From a virus: DNA of 28,797 nucleotides. Of the stretch, positions 8,762 through 14,002 are shown piece by piece. Location: the IMG/VR virus record IMGVR_UViG_3300011115_000484, positions 1 to 28,797 of that record; one strand, given 5' to 3'. The notes beneath the pieces are model-generated. The model saw only the letters and a program-made list of their open reading frames with translations, ran no database searches and had not been told where the DNA came from. Within the stretch, counting starts at the first letter, position 1; each line of letters begins with the position of its first letter. The position numbers were made by a program, and so were the translations under genes.

Positions 8762-9329
8762 GCACGGGATTTTCTAATCGCACAATCTCGCGTGCTTCTA
8801 CGTCTATAACCCTATCTTCTAGAGTTCCAAGGGTTTCAAGAAGCTCTTTTTCAACCTCTTCGATAGATTGCACCCGATGTGTGATCTCACTACGCTTCTT
8901 AAAGGCGTCTACACCGTCTATTTCACCTAACTTTGATAGGGCAGATACCCTAATCTTGGCATCTCTAGTAGTTTCTACCTCGTTTACCAGCTTATTTACA
9001 ACGTACATCTTTAAGTCGGACAGTTCATCCACTATAGATACGTTCATCTGGGCAACCATACCTGCTAAGAAGGCCAATGTCTCGTTAGGGTACTTGGCGA
9101 AGTCAGGTTTATGCCTAGGATCATTGATCATGTCCTTGGCAATCTGCTTTGCGGACTCGATATCGGTCTGGGTAGGGTCAATAAATGATCCAGTCAGGTC
9201 AGACATGAGCTTAACCACATTGACGCGCATCTCTAGCTCCTGAGCAGCAGTTAGCTCTGGAAATGCTTCTTTGGCGTTCTCTGGTAGAGGAATGTTCTCC
9301 TCTATAGACGGTACTAATGGAGATGTCAT
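8754..9329 (-). CDS. Probable terminase small subunit
   Basis: The 191-residue acidic, mainly helical protein precedes and overlaps terL, the usual place of terS. It ends with a long charged helical segment (VQSIEEVEKELLETLGTLED), compatible with oligomerisation. I see no clear DNA-binding helix-turn-helix by eye, so the call rests on position and size. There is no Shine-Dalgarno sequence before the ATG. A TATACT box lies exactly 7 bases upstream of it, so translation might start on a leaderless message. It is the first gene of the minus-strand late operon. Confidence 0.55.
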   Translation of the reverse strand: MTSPLVPSIEENIPLPENAKEAFPELTAAQELEMRVNVVKLMSDLTGSFIDPTQTDIESAKQIAKDMINDPRHKPDFAKYPNETLAFLAGMVAQMNVSIVDELSDLKMYVVNKLVNEVETTRDAKIRVSALSKLGEIDGVDAFKKRSEITHRVQSIEEVEKELLETLGTLEDRVIDVEAREIVRLENPVHD

Positions 9330-9368
9330 GGGCGCGAGTATATAGCAGTGGGGGAAGTTTTGGAATTT

Positions 9369-9391
9369 TTTGTAAAAAATTTTTTTACAAA
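9369..9391. repeat. A/T-rich perfect inverted repeat
   Basis: TTTGTAAAAAA and TTTTTTACAAA face each other around one central T. The near-zero loop argues against an RNA hairpin as its main use and suits a protein-binding operator or a cruciform. It lies about 40 bases upstream of the terminase operon start. Confidence 0.6.
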
Positions 9392-9510
9392 GGGGTTATT
9401 TTAGGTGACGGGGGGTGTTTTTGAAATGCGCGACGTGATTTGTGTAGATCAAACAGTATGGGAGGCGCGGGTCCCATCGCGGGCGTCTTGGGGGGTGGGG
9501 TCTGACCGCC

Positions 9511-9598
9511 CGTCCCTACCCGAAAATGGACATATACGGCCCGATGTGGGACAACAGGCTCATGCCAAGCAATAGTGCAGGGCAGTAAAGGAGATGCG
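9511..9598 (+). promoter_or_regulatory. Leader element L1
   Basis: This leader shares a pattern with three others at 10108, 10786 and 11644: CRTCCCT, then GAAA, then ACATA, then CCC-N5-GGG followed by ATAA or ACAA. Downstream it shares CATGCCAAGCAAT with the leader at 10786. It ends in AAGGAG before the ATG at 9599. No R element lies upstream of this copy. Confidence 0.6.
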
Positions 9599-9814
9599 AT
9601 GAACGCAATCATCTACGCATGGAAGTGGTTCACTTGGTATCAAGTGGTCGGCATGGATCACGCAGGGTATGCGCACCAATGGTGGGCGCGTGATGAGAAG
9701 GACGCCTTGAACTGGCTGGCGTCACATAAGAAGCGCTTCAGCATTGTGTACGGGAAGCGCGGGAAGCTGCTCGGCGGACGAGTCGGGTCAGCGGATATCA
9801 AGTACGCACGGTAG
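9599..9814 (+). CDS. Small basic aromatic-rich protein, unknown function
   Basis: The 71-residue product starts MNAIIYAWKWFTWYQVVGMD. The start is fixed by AAGGAG five bases upstream; an earlier in-frame ATG has no such site. It is rich in Trp, Tyr and Lys, basic at the C-terminus, and has no membrane segment long enough to be convincing. It is the first gene of the plus-strand small-gene region, behind leader L1 and followed by a UUCG hairpin. I do not recognise it. A small host-directed early protein is a reasonable guess from position only. Confidence 0.65.
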   Translation: MNAIIYAWKWFTWYQVVGMDHAGYAHQWWARDEKDALNWLASHKKRFSIVYGKRGKLLGGRVGSADIKYAR

Positions 9815-9819
9815 CAACA

Positions 9820-9835
9820 GGGGGCTTCGGCCCCC
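9820..9835 (+). terminator. GC-rich UUCG hairpin after the first small gene
   Basis: GGGGGC and GCCCCC close a TTCG loop. Only a short ATCTT follows, so termination would be weak. It may instead protect the 3' end or let transcription pass to the gene at 9852. Confidence 0.5.
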
Positions 9836-9851
9836 ATCTTAAGGAGATGAC

Positions 9852-10016
9852 ATGGATACGAATCAAATGCGCATGGCGACGATAGACCTCTGGAAAGAAG
9901 TGTATTGCCAGAAAGCCAGCTACGAAGTAAGGTCAGAGATCGTTGCCATTATGACCGACGCTGAGGTCGAAGTGTTGTGGAGGAAGCTGGTAGATATGCT
10001 GCCAGACGCTGAGTAG
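9852..10016 (+). CDS. Small protein, 54 aa, unknown function
   Basis: The reading frame MDTNQMRMATIDLWKEVYCQ to its stop encodes 54 residues, acidic and probably helical. AAGGAG precedes the ATG by six bases, and the gene fits exactly between two UUCG hairpins. It has no recognisable domain. It is likely co-transcribed with the gene at 9599, since no leader or R element separates them. Confidence 0.6.
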   Translation: MDTNQMRMATIDLWKEVYCQKASYEVRSEIVAIMTDAEVEVLWRKLVDMLPDAE

Positions 10017-10022
10017 GTGATC

Positions 10023-10045
10023 GGGGCTTCGGCCCCTTTCTATTT
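10023..10045 (+). terminator. UUCG terminator
   Basis: GGGGC and GCCCC close a TTCG loop, followed by TTTCTATTT. The hairpin tail is shared with the one at 10689 and runs straight into the R element. Confidence 0.65.
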
Positions 10046-10077
10046 GCCCCGCGATACCAGTTATTTTTCGGCGGGCG
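10033..10077 (+). promoter_or_regulatory. Repeat element R1 (45 bp identical to R2)
   Basis: This copy is identical over 45 bases to 10701-10745. It includes the end of the UUCG hairpin, TTTCTATTTGCCCCGC, the core GATACCAGTTAT at 10053, and a CGGCGGGCG end. It lies 55 bases upstream of leader L2. The position before each cassette gene suggests an upstream activating or promoter element. The protein that reads it is unknown. Confidence 0.75.
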
Positions 10078-10107
10078 TGTCGGGTGCGCGTGTATCGACT
10101 GCGCAGT

Positions 10108-10205
10108 CATCCCTGCTCGAAACTATACATATATGACCCACTATGGGATAAACGAACTGTCCTGCAGTGTTGTAGGACACAACCAACCACCTTGAAAGGG
10201 TGATC
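10108..10205 (+). promoter_or_regulatory. Leader element L2 with stem-loop and SD-masking hairpin
   Basis: After CATCCCT and CCC-N5-GGG the leader has a stem-loop at 10159-10178 (GTCCT...AGGAC, extendable to 8 pairs). It then has an 18-base block (10185-10202) in which CACC can pair with GGTG around the Shine-Dalgarno sequence GAAAGGG. Leader L4 shares this block and keeps the stem-loop with different bases, so an RNA structure is likely conserved. It could control translation of the gene at 10206. Confidence 0.65.
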
Positions 10206-10670
10206 ATGAAAGCAAACGCATTAGTCGCCGCGATGTTCACATCGTATGTTACAAACACGACACGTGAGATTGCACGTGCCAAGAATGACATAAAGGTAAT
10301 CAAGGCGAATAAGCGCCGCCTCACGCCATTGTTGAGTATGTTAGCAGTTGGCGAAGATGAGAGCGGAATTGTGCGTCTCTCTAACGGATATGACAATATC
10401 CCATGTATACAGATCAGCCTGTGGTCCGCTGAATCATTCAAGTGTGATGCTGTAGTGGCTAGGCTCTGGGCTCTTGAAGAGTTCGCGCCAATCGTATCGC
10501 AGACAGTACAAGAGTATCCCGCTAGTTTGAATCGGGACTTCGCTTTTGATTATGGGCACACTAGGGCAACGCTCGCAGTCTATGTGAAACACTCTAGCCC
10601 AACATGCCGCAAGGTAGTCATAGGGCAAAAGACAGAAATAGTAGACGAGTTCAAGATTATCTGCGACTGA
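10206..10670 (+). CDS. Cassette protein, 154 aa, unknown function
   Basis: I start at ATG 10206, five bases after GAAAGGG; a GTG two codons earlier is possible. The 154-residue product has a basic helical N-terminal region (TREIARAKNDIKVIKANKRR, about 19-38) followed by a mixed domain with WSAESFKCDAVVARLWALEE near 73-92 and a CRKVVIGQK strand near the end. No known domain is evident. It is a single-gene cassette with R1 and L2 upstream and a UUCG terminator downstream. It is not an obvious paralogue of the two genes that follow, although leader L2 is clearly related to leader L4. Confidence 0.7.
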   Translation: MKANALVAAMFTSYVTNTTREIARAKNDIKVIKANKRRLTPLLSMLAVGEDESGIVRLSNGYDNIPCIQISLWSAESFKCDAVVARLWALEEFAPIVSQTVQEYPASLNRDFAFDYGHTRATLAVYVKHSSPTCRKVVIGQKTEIVDEFKIICD

Positions 10671-10688
10671 TAATCTAGAGTAACCAAG

Positions 10689-10713
10689 GGGGACTTCGGT
10701 CCCCTTTCTATTT
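10689..10713 (+). terminator. UUCG terminator after cassette gene
   Basis: GGGGAC and GTCCCC close a TTCG loop, followed by TTTCTATTT. Two base pairs differ from the hairpin at 10023 in a way that keeps pairing. Confidence 0.7.
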
Positions 10714-10745
10714 GCCCCGCGATACCAGTTATTTTTCGGCGGGCG
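10701..10745 (+). promoter_or_regulatory. Repeat element R2
   Basis: This is the second copy of the 45-base block at 10033. Its GATACCAG core starts at 10721. A CTATATAA box lies exactly 52 bases downstream at 10773, the same distance as for R3, and leader L3 begins at 10786. No -35-like hexamer is present in the GC-rich spacer. Confidence 0.75.
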
Positions 10746-10772
10746 CGTCAGGCGCGTGCGTGGTCAACTGCG

Positions 10773-10780
10773 CTATATAA
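10773..10780 (+). promoter_or_regulatory. TATATAA box of the R2 cassette
   Basis: CTATATAA lies 52 bases from the start of the R core, as in the R3 cassette. It could be a -10 box with transcription beginning near the CATCCCT of the leader. The R1 cassette lacks this 10-base segment although its flanks align. Confidence 0.5.
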
Positions 10781-10785
10781 ACACT

Positions 10786-10874
10786 CATCCCTACGTGAAA
10801 CTGTACATAAGCGCCCCGCTATGGGATAACCAACACATGCCAAGCAATCCCGCTTGGCTACTTTTGGAGGCCAC
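10786..10874 (+). promoter_or_regulatory. Leader element L3 with perfect stem-loop
   Basis: The leader carries CATCCCTACGTGAAA, ACATA and CCC-N5-GGG like L1 and L2. It then has a perfect 7-bp stem GCCAAGC-AATCCC-GCTTGGC near 10839-10858, and TTGGAGG before the ATG at 10875. Confidence 0.65.
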
Positions 10875-11519
10875 ATGGCTACAAAAACTTTCCCCGCCGC
10901 CCCTGCAGTTGCAGGCCCTGAGTTCGCATCCCTGAAGGATATGGGCTACAAACAAGCGGACAACAGTATTAGTACTGTCCGCATGGCGCAGTATGCGTTG
11001 GAGCATATTGACAAATTCCCCGCTGAAGTATCGGACGAAGCAAAAGCCGAACTGTATGCGGGTTATCGGCTTCGTTTCAGTGAACTGCGCCCCGCTACAG
11101 ACTATGCGGTAATCAACGACCATATAATTCTCGCAACACCCGAGCATATGGCTAATGAGAACATCGAGAAAATCTGTATCGGTGTTCAGTATGCATTCAG
11201 TTATACCGCACAAGAATTCGGTAAACTCGCAAACACCCGCCCGGAACTTCATGCCCTAGTTCGAGATATTCGGGAAAGGACGAATAAGTTCTGCAGTAAT
11301 ACACTTGGCGCATTGAAAGCCGCAGCGACGAAAATCCTGAATGAAGGGAAGGATAGGGTTAGAACTGCAAATCGGAACTTCGATGAGTTTGTCGATGATT
11401 GGTTCAGCAACACTGCACCGACCCGCATGAAGGGGGCAAAGGCCCGAGGGGATATCAAAAGTGAAGTGAAGTTCAACCGGGCCAAAGCGGCTTTCATGGC
11501 TGAATGGAACAAGGGATGA
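10875..11519 (+). CDS. Cassette protein A, paralogue of the 11653 product
   Basis: The 214-residue product starts MATKTFPAAPAVAGP. GGAGG seven bases upstream fixes the start. From FPAEVSDEAKAELYAGYRLR to the C-terminal KAAFMAEWNKG it aligns along its length with the next gene product. Shared blocks include FPAE, AELY.GY, ATPEH.AN, EFGKL and CSN.LG.LK.AA. It is probably soluble and helical, with a basic C-terminal third. I do not recognise a domain. It has its own R2 element, leader and terminator, so the pair looks like duplicated self-contained transcription units. Function is unknown. Confidence 0.8.
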   Translation: MATKTFPAAPAVAGPEFASLKDMGYKQADNSISTVRMAQYALEHIDKFPAEVSDEAKAELYAGYRLRFSELRPATDYAVINDHIILATPEHMANENIEKICIGVQYAFSYTAQEFGKLANTRPELHALVRDIRERTNKFCSNTLGALKAAATKILNEGKDRVRTANRNFDEFVDDWFSNTAPTRMKGAKARGDIKSEVKFNRAKAAFMAEWNKG

Positions 11520-11540
11520 TCTAAGCCCTGAATGACCTAA

Positions 11541-11563
11541 ACCCGCTTCGGCGGGTTTTTTTT
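11541..11563 (+). terminator. Strong UUCG rho-independent terminator
   Basis: ACCCGC and GCGGGT close a TTCG loop and are followed by an unbroken run of Ts. It ends the cassette A transcript 22 bases after its stop codon. Confidence 0.9.
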
Positions 11564-11578
11564 CGCCTCGACTTTTCT

Positions 11579-11603
11579 GATACCAGTTATATATGGTCGG
11601 GCG
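11579..11603 (+). promoter_or_regulatory. Repeat element R3
   Basis: The core GATACCAGTTAT is shared with R1 and R2, but the centre reads ATATGGTCGGGCG, as in R4. This makes an ACCA...TGGT dyad that R1 and R2 lack. CTATATAA follows at 11631, 52 bases on, and leader L4 at 11644. Confidence 0.75.
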
Positions 11604-11630
11604 CGTCGAACGTGCGAGTGCGTGATCGGG

Positions 11631-11638
11631 CTATATAA
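11631..11638 (+). promoter_or_regulatory. TATATAA box of the R3 cassette
   Basis: CTATATAA lies at the same 52-base spacing from R as in the R2 cassette, 6 bases before the leader's CATCCCT. It is a candidate -10 box. No -35 hexamer is visible. Confidence 0.5.
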
Positions 11639-11643
11639 GCGTT

Positions 11644-11742
11644 CATCCCTACGTGAACCTTTACTTAAAGAGTTTCATAGACGATAAACGAACTGTCAAC
11701 GCGATTGTTGACGATTACCTAACCACCTTGAAAGGGTGCATC
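11644..11742 (+). promoter_or_regulatory. Leader element L4, overlapping the annotated 5' end of the next gene
   Basis: This leader shares GATAAACGAACTGTC (11683-11697) and an 18-base block ending GAAAGGGTG (11721-11738) with L2. Between them a stem-loop GTCAAC-GCGATT-GTTGAC sits where L2 has GTCCT...AGGAC, with changes on both sides that keep pairing. The reading frame of the downstream gene is open through the leader, so part of it might be translated. Confidence 0.65.
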
Positions 11743-12348
11743 ATCAATACTACCTACACTTCATTAGCCGAACTCGGCTACGCTCAGGCTGGCACAGCTG
11801 ATACATTGTTAGACCAAGCCCGCTACGCAATTGCGAACATCAAGGGCTTTCCGGCTGAAATCAGCGCAGAATGCCGCGCAGAGCTCTACAAGGGCTACAT
11901 TCGTCGTTTTAACGGTAACAAGCCCGCTAAGACCTACGCAATGATCGACGGTAATTACGTCGAAGCAACGCCTGAGCATCAAGCGAATGCAAGGGTTGAG
12001 AAAATCATCATCGGCGCTGATTTTGCTTTTAGCTATAGCCCGCAAGAGTTCGGCAAGCTAAAAGGCATCGAACCTAAAAAACACGCCATCATCAAAGATT
12101 GGCGCGACGATGTAACAGTGTATTGTTCGAATCGCCTAGGCGACTTAAAACGCGCAGCTAACGCGATCATAGGCAAAGAAAAGCCTAGGACAAGGGCTAC
12201 GCTGGATTTTGTGGAATCGCTGAATAAGATCATAGGCGAGCTTGAAAAATCTGTGAAAGTTAAACAGACTAAGGGCGATACGACAGCCGATGCTGCGAAG
12301 TTCAAGACTGCGATCAAGGCATTTTGGACGGCCTACAACAAGGCATAA
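11653..12348 (+). CDS. Cassette protein B, paralogue of A; start uncertain
   Basis: The frame is open from a GTG at 11653 (231 residues), but that start has no Shine-Dalgarno and lies inside leader L4. Homology with protein A begins near YTSLAELGY. A more likely start is just after GAAAGGG (11730-11736), where the frame offers ATC at 11740 or 11743, or TTG at 11728. That gives about 202-206 residues, similar to A's 214. Shared blocks with A are FPAE, AELYKGY, ATPEH.AN, FSY.PQEFGKL and CSN.LGDLK.AA. The C-terminal part is Lys-rich. Function is unknown. The cassette ends in a strong terminator. Confidence 0.75.
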   Translation: MNLYLKSFIDDKRTVNAIVDDYLTTLKGCIINTTYTSLAELGYAQAGTADTLLDQARYAIANIKGFPAEISAECRAELYKGYIRRFNGNKPAKTYAMIDGNYVEATPEHQANARVEKIIIGADFAFSYSPQEFGKLKGIEPKKHAIIKDWRDDVTVYCSNRLGDLKRAANAIIGKEKPRTRATLDFVESLNKIIGELEKSVKVKQTKGDTTADAAKFKTAIKAFWTAYNKA

Positions 12349-12361
12349 AGGCATAAAGACG

Positions 12362-12397
12362 AAACCCCCCGAGCTGAAAGGTTCGGGGGGTTTTTTT
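12362..12397 (+). terminator. Strong rho-independent terminator after cassette B
   Basis: AAACCCCCCGA pairs with TCGGGGGGTTT around a 10-base loop, followed by more Ts. Confidence 0.88.
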
Positions 12398-12410
12398 GCG
12401 TCCGCTATCT

Positions 12411-12435
12411 GATGCCAGTTATATATGGTCGGGCG
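12411..12435 (+). promoter_or_regulatory. Repeat element R4, without a following gene
   Basis: Only one base of the core differs from R3 (GATGCCAG instead of GATACCAG). No protein-coding cassette follows. About 56 bases downstream a CTTATTTAG sequence lies roughly where R2 and R3 have CTATATAA. It may drive a non-coding RNA or be a remnant of a lost cassette. Confidence 0.65.
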
Positions 12436-12466
12436 TGCCGAGCGGGTGAGCGCGTTTCACAAGGCG

Positions 12467-12526
12467 CTTATTTAGTGACTCACGTGTAGATGAAGTCTTA
12501 TTTAGTGGCTCATGGGCACATGACTT
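12467..12526 (+). repeat. Tandem 30-bp repeat (2 units)
   Basis: Units at 12467-12496 and 12497-12526 both begin CTTATTTAGTG, match at about 23 of 30 positions and end near ATGA. The second can form a TCATG-GGCA-CATGA hairpin related to the leader hairpins at 13304, 14487 and 16711. Confidence 0.7.
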
Positions 12527-12605
12527 AGTGTTTGCGTCATCTACCGTTTTCTTAAAGTATCTTTCAGCGTTTGGGGCTGTTTTTAAACCTTTTCGGCTCG
12601 TTTTT

Positions 12606-12656
12606 TTTTAACATCACTGGATGTGATGTTAACATTTTTTTTCGAGCTTGTCAAGC
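12606..12656 (+). repeat. 51-bp perfect direct repeat, copy 1, with hairpin and T-tract
   Basis: This is identical to 12719-12769. It contains TTAACATCAC-TGGAT-GTGATGTTAA (10-bp stem) followed by CATTTTTTTT, which resembles a rho-independent terminator with an AT-rich stem. It ends in GAGCTTGTCAAGC. Confidence 0.9.
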
Positions 12657-12688
12657 TATTTTGTAGCTTTTAAGTTGTACGGACAAAT

Positions 12689-12716
12689 AAAAAAACGGCC
12701 TCTTTTGGGCCGTTTT
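12689..12716 (+). terminator. Hairpin terminator between the two 51-bp repeats
   Basis: AAAACGGCC and GGCCGTTTT pair around TCTTTTG, with A/T tails on both sides, so it can act in both directions. Confidence 0.75.
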
Positions 12717-12718
12717 CG

Positions 12719-12769
12719 TTTTAACATCACTGGATGTGATGTTAACATTTTTTTTCGAGCTTGTCAAGC
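12719..12769 (+). repeat. 51-bp perfect direct repeat, copy 2
   Basis: This second identical copy lies 113 bases after the first. Perfect identity in non-coding DNA implies a recent duplication or strong selection. Together with the hairpin between them it makes three terminator-like structures in 165 bases. Confidence 0.9.
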
Positions 12770-12777
12770 CCTATTTT

Positions 12778-13147
12778 TGTTCTATTTTTGCCTTTTTTGC
12801 GTTCCAATGTTCTACTTTTGGAAATCGAGTAGAACAAGCTAAGTCCTTGATCTATAAGGAAAAAACGGGATTTGTTCTATGTTCTACGGTTTTTCGAAAA
12901 AGGGTGTCTGGTTTTTTGCAACTTTTTGAGCGCGACACTTTCTGACCCATCGTTTAAGCAAATCTTAACTCATAAAAAAGAGCGGATAAAAGGACATACC
13001 CTCTCTCAAATCACTAGAACATCGGAACACCTTCTTATTTTAATAATTAAATATATATATATATCAAGGACTTACAGCGCTTTTACCCCGCTTTTCTGTT
13101 GCCTTACGTAAAGTTTAAAATCTAGAACACGTAGAACAAGTAGAACA
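12778..13147. repeat. Iteron-like cluster of nine TAGAACA/TGTTCTA sites
   Basis: TGTTCTA occurs at 12778, 12808, 12873 and 12880. TAGAACA occurs at 12830, 13015, 13123, 13132 and 13141. Two are end to end (7-base period) and three are in tandem at 9-base period. Five extend to GTAGAACA. By simple chance about 0.05 copies would be expected here. The sites most likely bind a replication initiator or a phage regulator. Confidence 0.75.
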
Positions 13148-13213
13148 GAATTTTCCCCCCGCCATTTGCCCTATACACGACAGCCGTCATCCCTAACTAA
13201 TGTAAACAAACGC

Positions 13214-13242
13214 TTGACATAAGAGACAAAATCCCCTATAAT
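13214..13242 (+). promoter_or_regulatory. Consensus sigma70 promoter
   Basis: TTGACA (13214-13219) and TATAAT (13237-13242) are both perfect and separated by the ideal 17 bases. Transcription would begin near 13249 and read into the gene at 13349 through a leader with a hairpin. A promoter this strong suggests immediate-early expression by the host polymerase. Confidence 0.92.
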
Positions 13243-13303
13243 GGAGGCTGTAGGGGGAAGGAAAAGCGCTAAGGCCGACCACCTGCAGTTCGTTAACTAG
13301 CTC

Positions 13304-13319
13304 CTCACGTACACGTGAG
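13304..13319 (+). promoter_or_regulatory. Leader hairpin CTCACG-TACA-CGTGAG
   Basis: This is a perfect 6-bp stem 30 bases before the start codon at 13349. The same stem recurs at 14487 and 16711, each time in an untranslated leader. Candidate roles are RNA stability, protein binding or translation control. Confidence 0.7.
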
Positions 13320-13348
13320 TTTTGAAATAACCTCTTAAAGGAGTCCAC

Positions 13349-13690
13349 ATGAAAGCCATGCAACACAATTTCGCATTTGTTATGACCCCGCTGCAGCAGC
13401 GTGAAGTCGCACACTGGCACAAGTCGCTGCCAAGGGCGATGCGGAAAGCGCTTCAGCTGAAAGTTGTTAAGCCCACGCAGACTAAAGTCAGCTCAGACGT
13501 CGTGAGCTACATGGAGTACGGCTACAGGAACGATCCGTGCCACAACACGAATCTAGTCGATCCAGACATGGACATTTACAGCTACGCTGAGTTCGGGGAC
13601 ATTGACGACGACCTAAGCGGCCTGCAAATCACGGAGCCTGCAGGCGAAGTTGAACTGTTTGAGTTCTGCACCGGCTACAACGTCATTTAA
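13349..13690 (+). CDS. Early protein, 113 aa, unknown function
   Basis: This is the first gene behind the consensus promoter, with AAAGGAG eight bases before the ATG. The N-terminal half is basic with a helical segment (SLPRAMRKALQLKVVK, about 26-41). The C-terminal half is strongly acidic (DPDMDIYSYAEFGDIDDDL, about 71-89), a polarity seen in small phage proteins that bind host enzymes or mimic DNA. I do not recognise it. Its promoter suggests it is made at once after infection. Confidence 0.7.
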   Translation: MKAMQHNFAFVMTPLQQREVAHWHKSLPRAMRKALQLKVVKPTQTKVSSDVVSYMEYGYRNDPCHNTNLVDPDMDIYSYAEFGDIDDDLSGLQITEPAGEVELFEFCTGYNVI

Positions 13691-13720
13691 TTAACCACTC
13701 ACCAACGAAGGAAGATCAAA

Positions 13721-14002
13721 ATGGGCAAGATGAAAGAACTAATGACAGACCTACAAGACGAATACCAAGAACTGTGGCAAGAGGAATTGGACTATCACAC
13801 CCAGTGCCTCGACAAGAAGATCACTGTGCGTGAACGCGATGTGTATGGGGTAAAGAAGATTTATCCCGTCTGCAAGGACGCAGTGTTGTTCGCAGACATT
13901 GCAGGGACGACGACTCTAACGGCACGTGCGCTAGCAGCTATCCTGCGTTTGGGCTATGAGATTCACAACGCAGACGCAAACGAAGGATGGACAACGCTAT
14001 GA
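13721..14002 (+). CDS. Small early protein, 93 aa
   Basis: The product has a helical acidic N-terminus (MKELMTDLQDEYQELWQEEL) and a C-terminal region TTTLTARALAAILRLGYEIH. GGAAGA precedes the start. Its stop overlaps the next start (ATGA), so the two are translationally coupled. No domain is recognised. Confidence 0.65.
   Translation: MGKMKELMTDLQDEYQELWQEELDYHTQCLDKKITVRERDVYGVKKIYPVCKDAVLFADIAGTTTLTARALAAILRLGYEIHNADANEGWTTL

Larger units (their letters stand above)
9330..9598. promoter_or_regulatory. Divergent control region between late (-) and early-small-gene (+) units
   Basis: The 269 bases hold no gene. From left to right there is a minus-strand TATACT box at 9337-9342, an 11-bp A/T-rich perfect inverted repeat at 9369-9391, a GC-rich tract, a dyad ATGGGA-N8-TCCCAT at 9458-9477, and from about 9511 a leader similar to those before the genes at 10206 and 10875. 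Both transcription directions must begin here. I cannot name a clear sigma70 promoter for the plus strand. Confidence 0.5.
12436..13213. other. Non-coding region, candidate replication origin or regulatory hub
   Basis: About 780 bases lack any credible gene; the frames that exist are AT-rich, without ribosome sites, and run across the repeats. The region holds the 30-bp tandem repeat, two 51-bp repeats with hairpin and T-tract, a GC hairpin terminator, nine TAGAACA/TGTTCTA heptamers between 12778 and 13147, and an AT-rich tract around 13036-13066. Repeated short sites beside an AT-rich tract, between gene modules and upstream of replication genes, is the usual look of an iteron-type origin. 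No standard DnaA box was noticed. Confidence 0.5.

Noticed and set aside
245-9243. Plus-strand open frames in the left part
   Set aside because: All lie opposite clear minus-strand structural genes, lack ribosome sites and have biased translations, so they are shadows.
12648-13111. Several open frames in the AT-rich region between 12.6 and 13.1 kb
   Set aside because: They lack ribosome sites, have Phe/Lys/Ser-biased translations and run through the repeats and terminators, so they are chance frames.
12778-13147. CRISPR array
   Set aside because: The heptamers are too short and irregularly spaced, without repeat-spacer structure, and no cas genes are present apart from a RecB-like nuclease that suits phage replication.
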